Assembly (NCBI GenBank): GCA_022566235.1
Contig: JADFJI010000100.1
Coordinates: 1 to 7,478 of the forward strand
Direction of reading: 5' to 3'
Source: Chloroflexota bacterium
GTDB lineage: Bacteria > Chloroflexota > Dehalococcoidia > Plut-88900
Length of the DNA stretch: 7,478 bases
Position 1 is the first letter of the stretch, and every line of letters starts with the position of its first letter. This document shows, in pieces, positions 1-7,040 of this stretch. A program made the translations under genes and the position numbers. A model generated the notes under the pieces. It worked only from the letters and a program-made list of their open reading frames with translations, had not been told where the DNA came from and made no database searches.

Positions 1-1
1 A

Positions 2-1312
2 CTGATCCAACGGACCTACGCCACCGCCGCCATATCCACACCGGCCCAGCCCCCACCGGCCCCCGAGGCCCCCGCACCCGAAGCGCCTCTGGTCGTGACT
101 GAGCCTACCATCGATATTGCCGCCGCGGCACTGGGGCAGGACATAAGCCAGCTCCCGGCCGTCCAGGCCGTAGAGATGATCACCCTACAGGCGGTGAAGC
201 GAAACGCCTCCGATATTCACCTGGTCCCAACCCCCGACTCCAGCAAGGTGTTGTTCCGGATGGATGGAGAGCTGCAACAGGTAATAGTTATCCCCCTGTC
301 CCTCCACGAGAACATGATGTCCAGGATCAAGGTCCTGTCCGGAATGGACATCGCCGAGCGGAGGCGTCCCCAGGACGGGAGCTTCAACCTTCACTTTGGT
401 GAAAAGACGGTGGACTTCCGGGTTTCCACCATCGGCACTACGTGGGGCGAAATGATGGTAGTACGTATCCTGGACCGGTCGGGCGGGCTCCTCAGCCTGG
501 AGGACGTAGGTCTAGAGTCCACCCCCCTTCACGTGTGGCGACAGCTGCTGACCCTTCCCTACGGCATGGTCCTGGTCTCCGGGCCCACGGGCTCAGGCAA
601 GACCACCACCCTCTACGCCTCCATCAGCGAGCTGGTCCAAACACGGGGCAACATCATGACCATCGAGGACCCGGTAGAATATCGCATGGAGGACCTGAAC
701 CAGATAGAGGTGAACAGGGCCGCGGGTATCGATTTCGCAGCGGGCCTGAGGTCCATCATGCGGCTGGACCCTGACATCATCCTGGTGGGAGAGATCCGGG
801 ACGAGGAGACGGCCCAAACCGCGGTCAACGCCGCCCTCACAGGACACCTGGTCCTGGCCTCCATACACAGCAACGATGCCGCATCCTCCATAGTGCGTCT
901 CCTGGACATGGGCACAGAGCCCTACCTGGTAGCCACGGCCATGGTGGGTGCCCTGGCCCAGCGCCTGCTTCGCAAGATAGACCCGAACTGCAAGGCTGCC
1001 ACCGAGCTATCGGTCACCGAATCCATGGCGTACGAGCAGGAGATGCAGGAATCAGCCGGTGAGTTCTCGCATGGGCAGGGCTGCAATTTCTGCGGGGGCA
1101 CCGGCTACTCGGGCCGGACCGGCGTATTCGAGGTGTTATCGGTGAGCGAGGAGATCAGAAGGCTGATCTCCCAGGGGGCCAGCGGAGGCCAACTCAGGCA
1201 GCAGGCCATGTCCGAAGGCCTCGTTCCTCTGCGCCGTTCCGGCATCGTGAAGGCGAAAGAGGGGACAACAACCATGGGCGAAGTGCTCAGAAAGGTGTTC
1301 TTCCTCGAGTAG
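2..1312 (+). CDS. pilB: PilB/GspE-type pilus assembly ATPase, 5'-truncated by the window edge
   Basis: This is the hexameric cytoplasmic ATPase that powers pilin extrusion from the inner membrane. Numbering from the first visible codon (position 2), the Walker A motif GPTGSGKTT is at 194-202, the Asp box IMTIEDPVEY begins near 218, the Walker B region DPDIILVGEIRDEET is at 256-270 and the His box TGHLVLASIHSNDA is at 280-293. A Cys-rich insertion has Cys330 and CNFC at 361-364. The reading frame is open to the window edge through a Pro/Ala-rich stretch (PAQPPPAPEAPAPEAP), so the GTG at 95 is probably internal. The visible 436 residues cover the N2 and ATPase domains. The usual N-terminal GspE_N/MshEN-like domain should lie upstream, joined by this linker. 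The canonical first zinc Cys is Asp327. A PilC gene follows 54 bases downstream. Extension ATPase is preferred over PilT because of the Cys-rich insertion and the gene context. The choice between PilB and GspE is not settled by sequence alone. Confidence 0.95.
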   Translation: MIQRTYATAAISTPAQPPPAPEAPAPEAPLVVTEPTIDIAAAALGQDISQLPAVQAVEMITLQAVKRNASDIHLVPTPDSSKVLFRMDGELQQVIVIPLSLHENMMSRIKVLSGMDIAERRRPQDGSFNLHFGEKTVDFRVSTIGTTWGEMMVVRILDRSGGLLSLEDVGLESTPLHVWRQLLTLPYGMVLVSGPTGSGKTTTLYASISELVQTRGNIMTIEDPVEYRMEDLNQIEVNRAAGIDFAAGLRSIMRLDPDIILVGEIRDEETAQTAVNAALTGHLVLASIHSNDAASSIVRLLDMGTEPYLVATAMVGALAQRLLRKIDPNCKAATELSVTESMAYEQEMQESAGEFSHGQGCNFCGGTGYSGRTGVFEVLSVSEEIRRLISQGASGGQLRQQAMSEGLVPLRRSGIVKAKEGTTTMGEVLRKVFFLE

Positions 1313-1366
1313 AGGCCATCGGCGTATTAAGGGAAGTTTATTCCAGTCTGACCCGAGAGTTGCAAC

Positions 1367-2575
1367 ATGACTTTCAAGTACACGGCGTACAACTGGCAGG
1401 GGCGCAAAGTCACGGGTGTCCTGGATACTGATTCGGAAGAGGACGCCTACGAAAGGCTGCGACGAGAAGACCTGATCCCTCAACGACTGAAACTCGTCCG
1501 ACCACGCCGCAGCCTGGTACAGATCGCCCCATCCCTGTTCAAGCCCAGGGACAAGGAGCTAGTAGACTTTTCTCGCCAGCTTTCCTCACTGCTGGATGCC
1601 GGGATACCCCTGCACCAGTCCATTATAGTCCTCCGGGACGAGTCCCGGGGCAGAGGCTTCAAAGAAGCCTTGAGCCAGGTGGTAAACGATGTGGAATCCG
1701 GGCTTCAGTTCTCAGAGGCCTGTGCCAAGCAGACCTCAGTTTTCCCCACCTTCTACATTCGCCTCCTGCGGGTGGCGGAGGCAACAGGCGGGATAAATCA
1801 AACCCTGCGACGGTTGGCAGACTCGGTAGAGAAACGCTCAGACACCCGGCGGAATGTAAAGAAAGCAGTGACGTACCCGGCCATCAGTATGTTGGTGGCC
1901 TTTGTTGCCGGCTTCATACTGGTAACCTATGCTCTGCCATCGCTCATAGGCCTTCTCGCAGAGTTTGGCGGTGAGATGCCCCTTATGACACGCATGCTCA
2001 TAGGCTTCTCTGATTTCGCCCAGGACTACGGCGCATTTGTCTTCGTGTTCGCCGCTCTCGCCGGCGTAGGAGCATGGCTCTATGCCAGGACCGAAAAAGG
2101 CGTAGTGGTAAAGGACAGGATTCTTGTGCGCCTGCCGGTAATCGGGAAGGTGGTAATGAACAGCAACATGTTCACCCTCACCTCTGCACTCGCCTCGCTG
2201 ATAGATGCTGGTGTGCCGCCGGTGGAGGCCCTACGACTGTCAGGCGAAGGCCTGAGCAGCTCCGTTTTGCGGCGTTCACTGGTGATCGTGACCCGGGAGA
2301 CTTCAGAGGGCAAGAGTTTAGGAAAGGCCTTTCGGGACCAGGAGCATTTCCCCCGCCTCCTCTCTCAGGGAATAGCCACCGGAGAGGCAACGGGAAACCT
2401 GACAGGCATTCTTCATGGCCTGGCTAACTACTATGAGCAGGAAACTGATAGGTCCGTCTCTAACGCAACAGACATGATCCAGCCCACTGTCATACTGCTC
2501 GTAGCAGGCGCTGTCGGATTTGTTGCGGTCGCGGTGATCTCCGGCATCTACTCGACCCTGGGCGCTATCGAATGA
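1367..2575 (+). CDS. pilC: PilC/GspF-type inner-membrane platform protein
   Basis: This polytopic protein forms the membrane platform on which the assembly ATPase acts. Its 402 residues match the usual family length of about 400. The N-terminus MTFKYTAYNWQGRKVTGVLD is the typical opening. Two T2SSF repeats follow. The first is at about 67-190, with FSRQLSSLLDAGIPL at 68-82 and VAEATGG at 136-142. The second is at about 268-395, with FTLTSALASLIDAGVPP at 269-285 and IATGEATGNL at 346-355. Membrane segments are at about 172-196, 222-240 and 371-393. The ATG at 1367 is preceded by GAGAG at 1355-1359, seven bases away, and matches the conserved family start. The stop overlaps the next ATG as ATGA, so translation with the PilN-like gene is probably coupled. 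It is intact, with no missing domain. Confidence 0.96.
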   Translation: MTFKYTAYNWQGRKVTGVLDTDSEEDAYERLRREDLIPQRLKLVRPRRSLVQIAPSLFKPRDKELVDFSRQLSSLLDAGIPLHQSIIVLRDESRGRGFKEALSQVVNDVESGLQFSEACAKQTSVFPTFYIRLLRVAEATGGINQTLRRLADSVEKRSDTRRNVKKAVTYPAISMLVAFVAGFILVTYALPSLIGLLAEFGGEMPLMTRMLIGFSDFAQDYGAFVFVFAALAGVGAWLYARTEKGVVVKDRILVRLPVIGKVVMNSNMFTLTSALASLIDAGVPPVEALRLSGEGLSSSVLRRSLVIVTRETSEGKSLGKAFRDQEHFPRLLSQGIATGEATGNLTGILHGLANYYEQETDRSVSNATDMIQPTVILLVAGAVGFVAVAVISGIYSTLGAIE

Positions 2576-3228
2576 GGCAGGTCTTACGTAGAGCCCGGCA
2601 GGCGACACACCAATCGCCGCTCATCGATTCTTCTACTGCTCCCTGGAGGCAGGTTCCCGAGATTAACCTGGTCTCCGCCGAGGGGCGCGTAACAATCAAA
2701 AGGGTCCACCTGATAAAGGGCCTGCTGGTGCTGGTAATACTGGTGGAAGCTATCTTGCTGCTAGTAACTTACCAGAGCTGGCAGAACACCGATGAATTGG
2801 CAGAGGACACCATATCCGACTTGAACAGCGTGCAACTGCGAATCTCCAACCAGGAGCGCCAGATCACTGCCCTAAAGGGGCAGATCGCAACTATAGAAGC
2901 GCTGCGAAGCCTCCAGGAAGCGCCGTTCCTGGCAGTCACATCCCAGCAGATAGCTTGGGATAGCGCCCTCCTATCCCTATTCGAGGCCAGGGGCCAGGGT
3001 ATCGACTTTAAAACCCTGAGCACAGATATGAAGGGTGGCATAAGCCTCAACGGTACGGCCCTGGATACGGATAGCTGGGTCGCATTCCAGGGCAAATTAC
3101 GGGACCCGGAGGGACCCCTGGAATTGCTGAGTTTCAGCTTGAGCTCATCGCTCAACCCTGGCAATCCGTCTGGTGAGGGCTCTTCAGAATCACTCCTGGA
3201 TTTCTCGGCTACCCTGAGGGTCAGGTAG
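2572..3228 (+). CDS. pilN: PilN-like pilus alignment-complex protein
   Basis: This is a bitopic membrane protein expected to pair with the PilO-like product and to present a short cytoplasmic peptide to PilM. Of 218 residues, 31-35 read INLVS, matching the INL motif that binds PilM in known PilN proteins. One membrane helix spans about 47-67. A heptad-like, probably coiled-coil stretch covers about 72-112 (QLRISNQERQITALKGQI lies within it). The C-terminal part, about 120-218, has the size and alternating pattern of the PilN ferredoxin-like domain. The ATG at 2572 overlaps the pilC stop by four bases. No ATG, GTG or TTG codon lies in frame between it and INLVS, so the 30-residue arginine-containing extension before the motif appears real. 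Primary similarity is weak, as is usual for this family. The call rests on topology, the motif and neighbours. GspL C-terminal-like is the main alternative. Confidence 0.8.
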   Translation: MRQVLRRARQATHQSPLIDSSTAPWRQVPEINLVSAEGRVTIKRVHLIKGLLVLVILVEAILLLVTYQSWQNTDELAEDTISDLNSVQLRISNQERQITALKGQIATIEALRSLQEAPFLAVTSQQIAWDSALLSLFEARGQGIDFKTLSTDMKGGISLNGTALDTDSWVAFQGKLRDPEGPLELLSFSLSSSLNPGNPSGEGSSESLLDFSATLRVR

Positions 3229-3235
3229 GCGCAAG

Positions 3236-3826
3236 GTGAACATCGATCTGAAAACCCTTCCCTTCTTTGAAACGGTCGCAGTACTGCTTATTATCATTCT
3301 GGCAGTAGGAGGCGTTTACCTGCTTCAGCAAAAAGGGGATGGAGAAGACCGGCTGGTAGATGTCGAGGCCAGGCTGGGCAGGGCCCAATCTACCCTCAGG
3401 GGGCTGAACAACAACGGAGGTGTGGACGCCTTGACCGAGGAGTTGGAGGACCTCCAGTCCGACCCCGGGCCCCAGCTTTTTCCTAGCCGGGAGGAAGCCT
3501 CTAACCTGTTTCCGTCAATAGCCAACAGGGTTCAAGAGCTTGCCGTCGATCTCATCGGCTTCAACAGCACTGAGAAGACCCTTCACATAGAAGGCCTGGA
3601 GGGATCTGACCGCCCACTAATCAGCTACGCTTTCACCGCCCTGGGAGAGCCGGAAGATCTGTTGGGTGTGCTAAGCCTGATAAACGATTATCCTACGGTT
3701 ATAGTCCAGGCCCTGAAGATGGATTCTTCTGAAGGCCAATGGGCTATCACTGCGGATTTAGCCCTGTTCTACCATGTAGATGTTACGCTCGAGGACCTGG
3801 CTGACAAGGAAGATGAGGGGGAGTAA
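3236..3826 (+). CDS. pilO: PilO-like pilus alignment-complex protein
   Basis: This is the probable partner of the PilN-like protein; in known systems PilN and PilO form a membrane-anchored dimer that links the cytoplasmic motor to the outer part of the machine. The 196-residue product has a short cytoplasmic N-terminus, one membrane helix at about 12-30 (ETVAVLLIIILAVGGVYLL), a charged probable coiled coil at about 36-75 and a C-terminal domain (about 84-180) that fits the PilO ferredoxin-like fold. The tail is strongly acidic (EDLADKEDEGE). The start is GTG at 3236, seven bases after the pilN stop, with AGG at 3223-3225 as a weak ribosome binding site. The next gene begins within or just after its 3' end. 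It could equally be called GspM-like; order and topology favour PilO. Sequence identity to named PilO proteins is probably low. Confidence 0.78.
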   Translation: MNIDLKTLPFFETVAVLLIIILAVGGVYLLQQKGDGEDRLVDVEARLGRAQSTLRGLNNNGGVDALTEELEDLQSDPGPQLFPSREEASNLFPSIANRVQELAVDLIGFNSTEKTLHIEGLEGSDRPLISYAFTALGEPEDLLGVLSLINDYPTVIVQALKMDSSEGQWAITADLALFYHVDVTLEDLADKEDEGE

Positions 3827-4856
3827 CGGGAAACGTGAAACATTGAGACACCTCAAGCCCGGCAATGAAAGTTCCTTCAAGAAGCTCCTGAACAGCCTGG
3901 CGAACATCAAAATCGGCAACGGCAGCTCCTTCCTGGGCGGGTTTAAGAGCCTAACCAGCCTTAAAATTGGCCGTTCAGGTGACGGGAGGCAACTTCTTTC
4001 TATATCAATCGAGCACGGATTCGTAAAACTCCTGGTGACCCGGGGCCTGGAGGTTGTCGATTTCAAGATTCTCATGGCAAGCCCCGAGTTTTTCCGAGAG
4101 GGGCTGGTCGGTGATAAGAACCGGGTGTCGGGTATCATTCAAGGCGCCCTAGATGAGATGAGCCTGGGCGACTGCAGGGTCATAGGGGCCGTTCCAGGCT
4201 TCCAGAACACCCTGCGTATTATCCGCCTGCCTAATGCCAAAGGACTACAGCCCTCTGAAGTCATCCCCCGGGAGGCCAGGAGGACCATGGGTGTCTCTTT
4301 GGAGACGAACCAGCTAGCCTGGCGAGAATTGGGCGGTGAGATGGAACGGAAGAGGTGGGTAGTGGTCTCTGCGGCTAGGCATTCGGTGTCGTCTCTGGTC
4401 GATACAGCCCAACAGGCAGGGTTGAAGGTCTCCATCGTCGATTTGAGGGCCTTCGCGCTGGCCCGGGTCGCCAACCGGCCCGACGCCGTATTCGCCTGGC
4501 TTGCACCTGACGGGTGTGACGTAATCATCATAAAAGAATCGGTGCCGGTCCAGCAGCAGTCCCTTTTCTGGGGCGCCGGTCAGGTGGAGGGCGCAGTTTT
4601 GGTAGAAAGGGTAAGCGACATGGTGGAACGGACCATCAGCCTCTACAACGATGCCAACGCCGACGCCGCTATCATGAACAACGTGCCACTATATGTATCC
4701 GGGTCGCCCATTAGTGTGGAAACAGACATAGGCGCCCGGGTTGCCACGAATCTCCAACGCCCCGCCGCAACTCTGGCCCCACCCCTGCCATTACCCCCGG
4801 ATTTCCCTCTTCACGATATGGTGGTCAACATAGGACTGGCCCTTAGGGGAGCGTAG
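3813..4856 (+). CDS. pilM: PilM-like actin-fold pilus protein with repeat-bearing N-terminus
   Basis: This is the cytoplasmic actin-like protein that binds the PilN tail under the membrane. Family signs, numbered from ATG 3813 (347 residues), are the opening strand LLSISIEHGFVKLLV at 61-75, VIGAVPGF near 123-130, the hallmark VDLRAFALARV near 209-219, LYVSGSP near 293-299 and the C-terminal VVNIGLALRGA. The DIG-type phosphate loops are not canonical. The first reads SISIEHG and the second falls in WLAPDGCDVIII, so nucleotide binding is doubtful. Residues 17-52 form two diverged 18-residue repeats. The start is uncertain. ATG 3813 overlaps pilO by 14 bases with AAGGA only two bases away. ATG 3780 has no ribosome binding site and overlaps more. 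TTG 3843 avoids overlap but has only a weak site. All three keep the repeats. Position after pilN and pilO, rather than before them, is unlike proteobacterial pilMNOPQ. Confidence 0.82.
   Translation: MRGSNGKRETLRHLKPGNESSFKKLLNSLANIKIGNGSSFLGGFKSLTSLKIGRSGDGRQLLSISIEHGFVKLLVTRGLEVVDFKILMASPEFFREGLVGDKNRVSGIIQGALDEMSLGDCRVIGAVPGFQNTLRIIRLPNAKGLQPSEVIPREARRTMGVSLETNQLAWRELGGEMERKRWVVVSAARHSVSSLVDTAQQAGLKVSIVDLRAFALARVANRPDAVFAWLAPDGCDVIIIKESVPVQQQSLFWGAGQVEGAVLVERVSDMVERTISLYNDANADAAIMNNVPLYVSGSPISVETDIGARVATNLQRPAATLAPPLPLPPDFPLHDMVVNIGLALRGA
3861..3968 (+). repeat. Diverged 54-base tandem repeat in the pilM-like N-terminus
   Basis: Positions 3861-3914 encode GNESSFKKLLNSLANIKI and 3915-3968 encode GNGSSFLGGFKSLTSLKI. 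Ten of 18 residues are identical at the same register (G, N, S, S, F, S, L, K, I plus shared spacing). Hydrophobic residues (F, L, L, L, I, I in the first unit; F, F, L, L, I in the second) are spaced as in an amphipathic helix or strand. The unit sits just before the actin-like fold. It is read directly from the sequence; any membrane-binding role is inference. Confidence 0.75.
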
Positions 4857-4955
4857 AGACCCAATCATGGCTGATCAGCTTCCATTCCAAGGGTGGGCTT
4901 CTGGATTCCCAGTTCCAGGCAACGCTCTAAACTCAACCTCCAAAACCCTGCCTCC

Positions 4956-4981
4956 GGCCCCTTTCACGGGCCGAAGGGGCT
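4956..4981 (+). promoter_or_regulatory. Hairpin covering the likely histidine-kinase ribosome binding site
   Basis: GCCCCTT (4957-4963) and AAGGGGC (4974-4980) form a perfect 7-bp stem, extended by G-T wobble pairs at both ends, around a short loop. The 3' arm contains AAGGGG, the best Shine-Dalgarno-like stretch for ATG 4989, nine bases away. No T-run follows at once, so it does not look like a classical terminator, although the perfect palindrome AAAAGGCCTTTT lies at 4995-5006 inside the coding start. The rest of the 4857-4988 gap shows no convincing promoter to me. Confidence 0.4.
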
Positions 4982-4988
4982 CCCCACC

Positions 4989-6299
4989 ATGCCTAAAAGG
5001 CCTTTTTTCATGATAGTATCGGCAGCTTCCCTGACCGGCAGTATCGAGCGGTTCAAAGCCCGGCTCACAAACGCGCGATGGTTGAGACGGGACCAAACCC
5101 CTGAAGCCCGCCAGCGCGGCCAGGCCCCCATCGCCAATCCAACGGACTCATATGTCCGGATCGTTCTGGAGTCCATGGCCGTCTTCCGGTTTGTGGCCTT
5201 CGCCTTGGGCACGGGCCTGATCTTTGGGCTGGGGGAACCCGAAGCGCCTGATCTGACCGATAAGATACTGGTATCCGTGGCGGGGGCCTACAACATCCTC
5301 GTGATCCTGGGACGCTTCAATCTGGCTATCCATGCCCGGGCTACAAGGGTGCTTATCCTAGCGGGGGAGGTGCCGCTTGTCATCATCCTTGTGCTGTTTA
5401 CTGGAGCCTTGGAGAGCCCCTTCCTGCTCTATTCCCTGGCACCCATCCTGGCTGCCAGCCTTCTGACTGACGTTTTTAGCGCCACTATCGGGGCCGTCGT
5501 GATGGCCCTTTCCATCATAGGCGCCCACATAGCCGCAGGCATCATCGATATCGATGTGCCCTGGATACTCACCGGTAATCTCCTTGCCATCTCTCTCCTT
5601 TACTCCGCTGTCTCCCTTCTGGTCAGCTACCTACCGTTTCTCTCCAACCTCAACTGGCAACGCCGGGTGAGGGCCGAGTCGATGCTATCAGAGCGGCAGC
5701 GTCTGCGAAGAGAGGTGCACGATAACGTGGCGCAGACCCTGGCCTTCCTCTCCTTAAAGGCGAAGCGAGCCGAGGAAAAGGCCTCCGACTCCCGGAACGC
5801 CCTGAGCGTCAAGGATGTAGGCGAGATAGCCGATGCCGTCCAGCAAGCCTACCTCTCAGTCCGAGATTTTCTCGACGGGGCCGACGACCGGGAGGCAGTT
5901 GAATCTTTGAGCACCAGAATCAATACCGCCGCCAGGCGGTGGAGCAGGGAGACCGGGCTTACCGCAAAGCTCAATATAACCCACAGGCAGTTGACGTTGG
6001 ACCCAAACGTGGAACACCAGCTTCTCCAGATCGCCAGGGAGGCGTTGGCCAACGCGGGCAAACACGCATTGGCTGACAACGTGTGGCTCGGCCTTGAATA
6101 CACTCCCGAGGGACTGGAGCTTCATATCCAAGACGACGGCAGGGGATTCACAAGCACCCAGCCCCGAGGCCACGGCCTTCAGATCATGAAAGAGCGAGCG
6201 TCGATGATTGGGGCGTCCCTGGACATCACCACCGGCCCCGGCCAGGGGACCCTGGTGAAGGTAATCTATCCGATTGAAGGACGGAAGGCCAGATCATGA
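4989..6299 (+). CDS. Polytopic sensor histidine kinase, HisKA_3 (NarL-partner/DesK-like) type
   Basis: This is an inner-membrane sensor kinase expected to autophosphorylate on His and pass phosphate to the regulator encoded next. Numbered from ATG 4989 (436 residues), a basic cytoplasmic N-terminus is followed by about six membrane helices (near 64-82, 92-108, 121-139, 143-159, 163-185 and 193-217) with little room for an extracytoplasmic sensor domain. Next comes a HisKA_3 dimerisation domain with ERQRLRREVHDNVAQTL and phospho-acceptor His244. The HATPase_c domain shows the N box EALANAGKHA (Asn355), the G1 box DDGRGF at 382-387, GHGL at 394-397 and GPGQGT at 416-421. All catalytic motifs are intact. 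ATG 4989 is chosen because AAGGGG lies nine bases upstream. A GTG at 4893 would add 32 residues with no family character. The stop overlaps the regulator ATG as ATGA. The signal is unknown; the membrane domain itself may sense. Confidence 0.93.
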   Translation: MPKRPFFMIVSAASLTGSIERFKARLTNARWLRRDQTPEARQRGQAPIANPTDSYVRIVLESMAVFRFVAFALGTGLIFGLGEPEAPDLTDKILVSVAGAYNILVILGRFNLAIHARATRVLILAGEVPLVIILVLFTGALESPFLLYSLAPILAASLLTDVFSATIGAVVMALSIIGAHIAAGIIDIDVPWILTGNLLAISLLYSAVSLLVSYLPFLSNLNWQRRVRAESMLSERQRLRREVHDNVAQTLAFLSLKAKRAEEKASDSRNALSVKDVGEIADAVQQAYLSVRDFLDGADDREAVESLSTRINTAARRWSRETGLTAKLNITHRQLTLDPNVEHQLLQIAREALANAGKHALADNVWLGLEYTPEGLELHIQDDGRGFTSTQPRGHGLQIMKERASMIGASLDITTGPGQGTLVKVIYPIEGRKARS

Positions 6300-6988
6300 C
6301 CAAGATCAACGTTGTTGTAGTAGACGATCACGACCTGTTCCGCAGGGGTCTAATAGACGTCCTCTCGGAAGAGGCTGACATCAATGTGGTGGGTCAGGCC
6401 CGGGATGGCATCGAGGCGGTCGAGAGGGTCGAAGAGCTGAGCCCCGACGTCGTGTGCATGGACCTGAACATGCCCAACCAGGGTGGCATAAAGACCACCG
6501 CGGAACTCGCCAGCCGCTGCCCCGATGTCAAGGTGCTCATCTTGACCGTGTCCGAAGAAGCAACGGACCTGTTCCAGGCCCTGGGCATGGGGGCGTTGGG
6601 GTACGTACTGAAAACGGCCAGCCCCAAAGAGATAGTGGACGCCCTGCGCCAGGTGCACCAGGGATGGGTGGTGATCTCGCCGGCCATGGCCCCCCGAATG
6701 CTTGCCGATCTCGGCACGTCTGGGTCTGTCAGGTCGATGCCACAGACCAGGGATGCATCAGAAGGGTATCTAACCCACCTGACCCTCAGGGAAGAGGAGA
6801 TCCTCCGGCTGGTAGGCCAGGCTATGTCCAACGCCGAGATAGCCAGGGCCCTGGTCCTCTCCGAGAACACCGTCAAGACCCACATAAAAAACATCCTGAG
6901 CAAGCTTCATGTCAAGAACCGCAGCCAGGCCGCCCAGGTTGCAATGCTGAATCAACTTCGCAGCGCCCAGCCCCCCAGCGGTAGATAG
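6296..6988 (+). CDS. NarL/FixJ-family response regulator
   Basis: This DNA-binding regulator is the expected phosphotransfer partner of the preceding kinase, with which it overlaps by four bases. Of 230 residues, 4-120 form the receiver domain: acidic pair Asp10 and Asp11, phospho-acceptor Asp56 in CMDLNMP, Thr84 and Lys106 (GYVLKTASP). A linker covers about 125-158. The LuxR-type helix-turn-helix covers about 160-218, with LTLREEEILRLV at 162-173 and the recognition helix region NTVKTHIKNILSKLHVKN at 191-208. All phosphorylation residues are present, so it should be a classical switch. Pilus operons more often carry NtrC-type PilR, so this family is a less usual neighbour. Targets are not shown by the sequence; the pilin gene 215 bases downstream and the regulator's own operon are natural candidates. 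Length is typical. Confidence 0.96.
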   Translation: MTKINVVVVDDHDLFRRGLIDVLSEEADINVVGQARDGIEAVERVEELSPDVVCMDLNMPNQGGIKTTAELASRCPDVKVLILTVSEEATDLFQALGMGALGYVLKTASPKEIVDALRQVHQGWVVISPAMAPRMLADLGTSGSVRSMPQTRDASEGYLTHLTLREEEILRLVGQAMSNAEIARALVLSENTVKTHIKNILSKLHVKNRSQAAQVAMLNQLRSAQPPSGR

Positions 6989-6998
6989 CACCCCAAGA

Positions 6999-7021
6999 AG
7001 GCCGCCAGGCTATGGTGGCCT
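6999..7021 (+). terminator. Terminator-like hairpin after the response regulator
   Basis: AGGCCGCCA (6999-7007) pairs with TGGTGGCCT (7013-7021) over nine positions with one G-U wobble and a five-base GGCTA loop. It begins ten bases after the regulator stop. The following bases (GTTGCTCTGT) are only moderately T-rich, so it may act as a weak intrinsic terminator, a Rho-assisted one, or a 3'-end stabiliser. The C-rich tract just downstream favours the Rho reading. Confidence 0.5.
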
Positions 7022-7040
7022 GTTGCTCTGTATATCCTGT

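Noticed and set aside
95..97. GTG as the true start of the assembly ATPase gene
   Set aside because: The frame is open to the window edge, no ribosome binding site precedes it, and family proteins have an extra N-terminal domain. It is probably an internal valine.
442..774. A 110-codon + strand ORF inside the ATPase gene
   Set aside because: It overlaps the Walker A region in another frame and has Arg/Gly/Pro-rich composition typical of a shadow in GC-rich DNA.
3758..4138. A 126-codon minus-strand ORF across the pilO/pilM junction
   Set aside because: It is a shadow of two coding frames and shows no domain signal.
4893..4988. N-terminal extension of the kinase from GTG 4893
   Set aside because: The added 32 residues have no family character and ATG 4989 has a better placed Shine-Dalgarno. 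It cannot be fully excluded.
4867..5013. A 48-codon ORF (MADQLPFQGW...) in the gap after pilM
   Set aside because: It has a poor ribosome binding site, no recognisable motif, and overlaps the kinase start in another frame.
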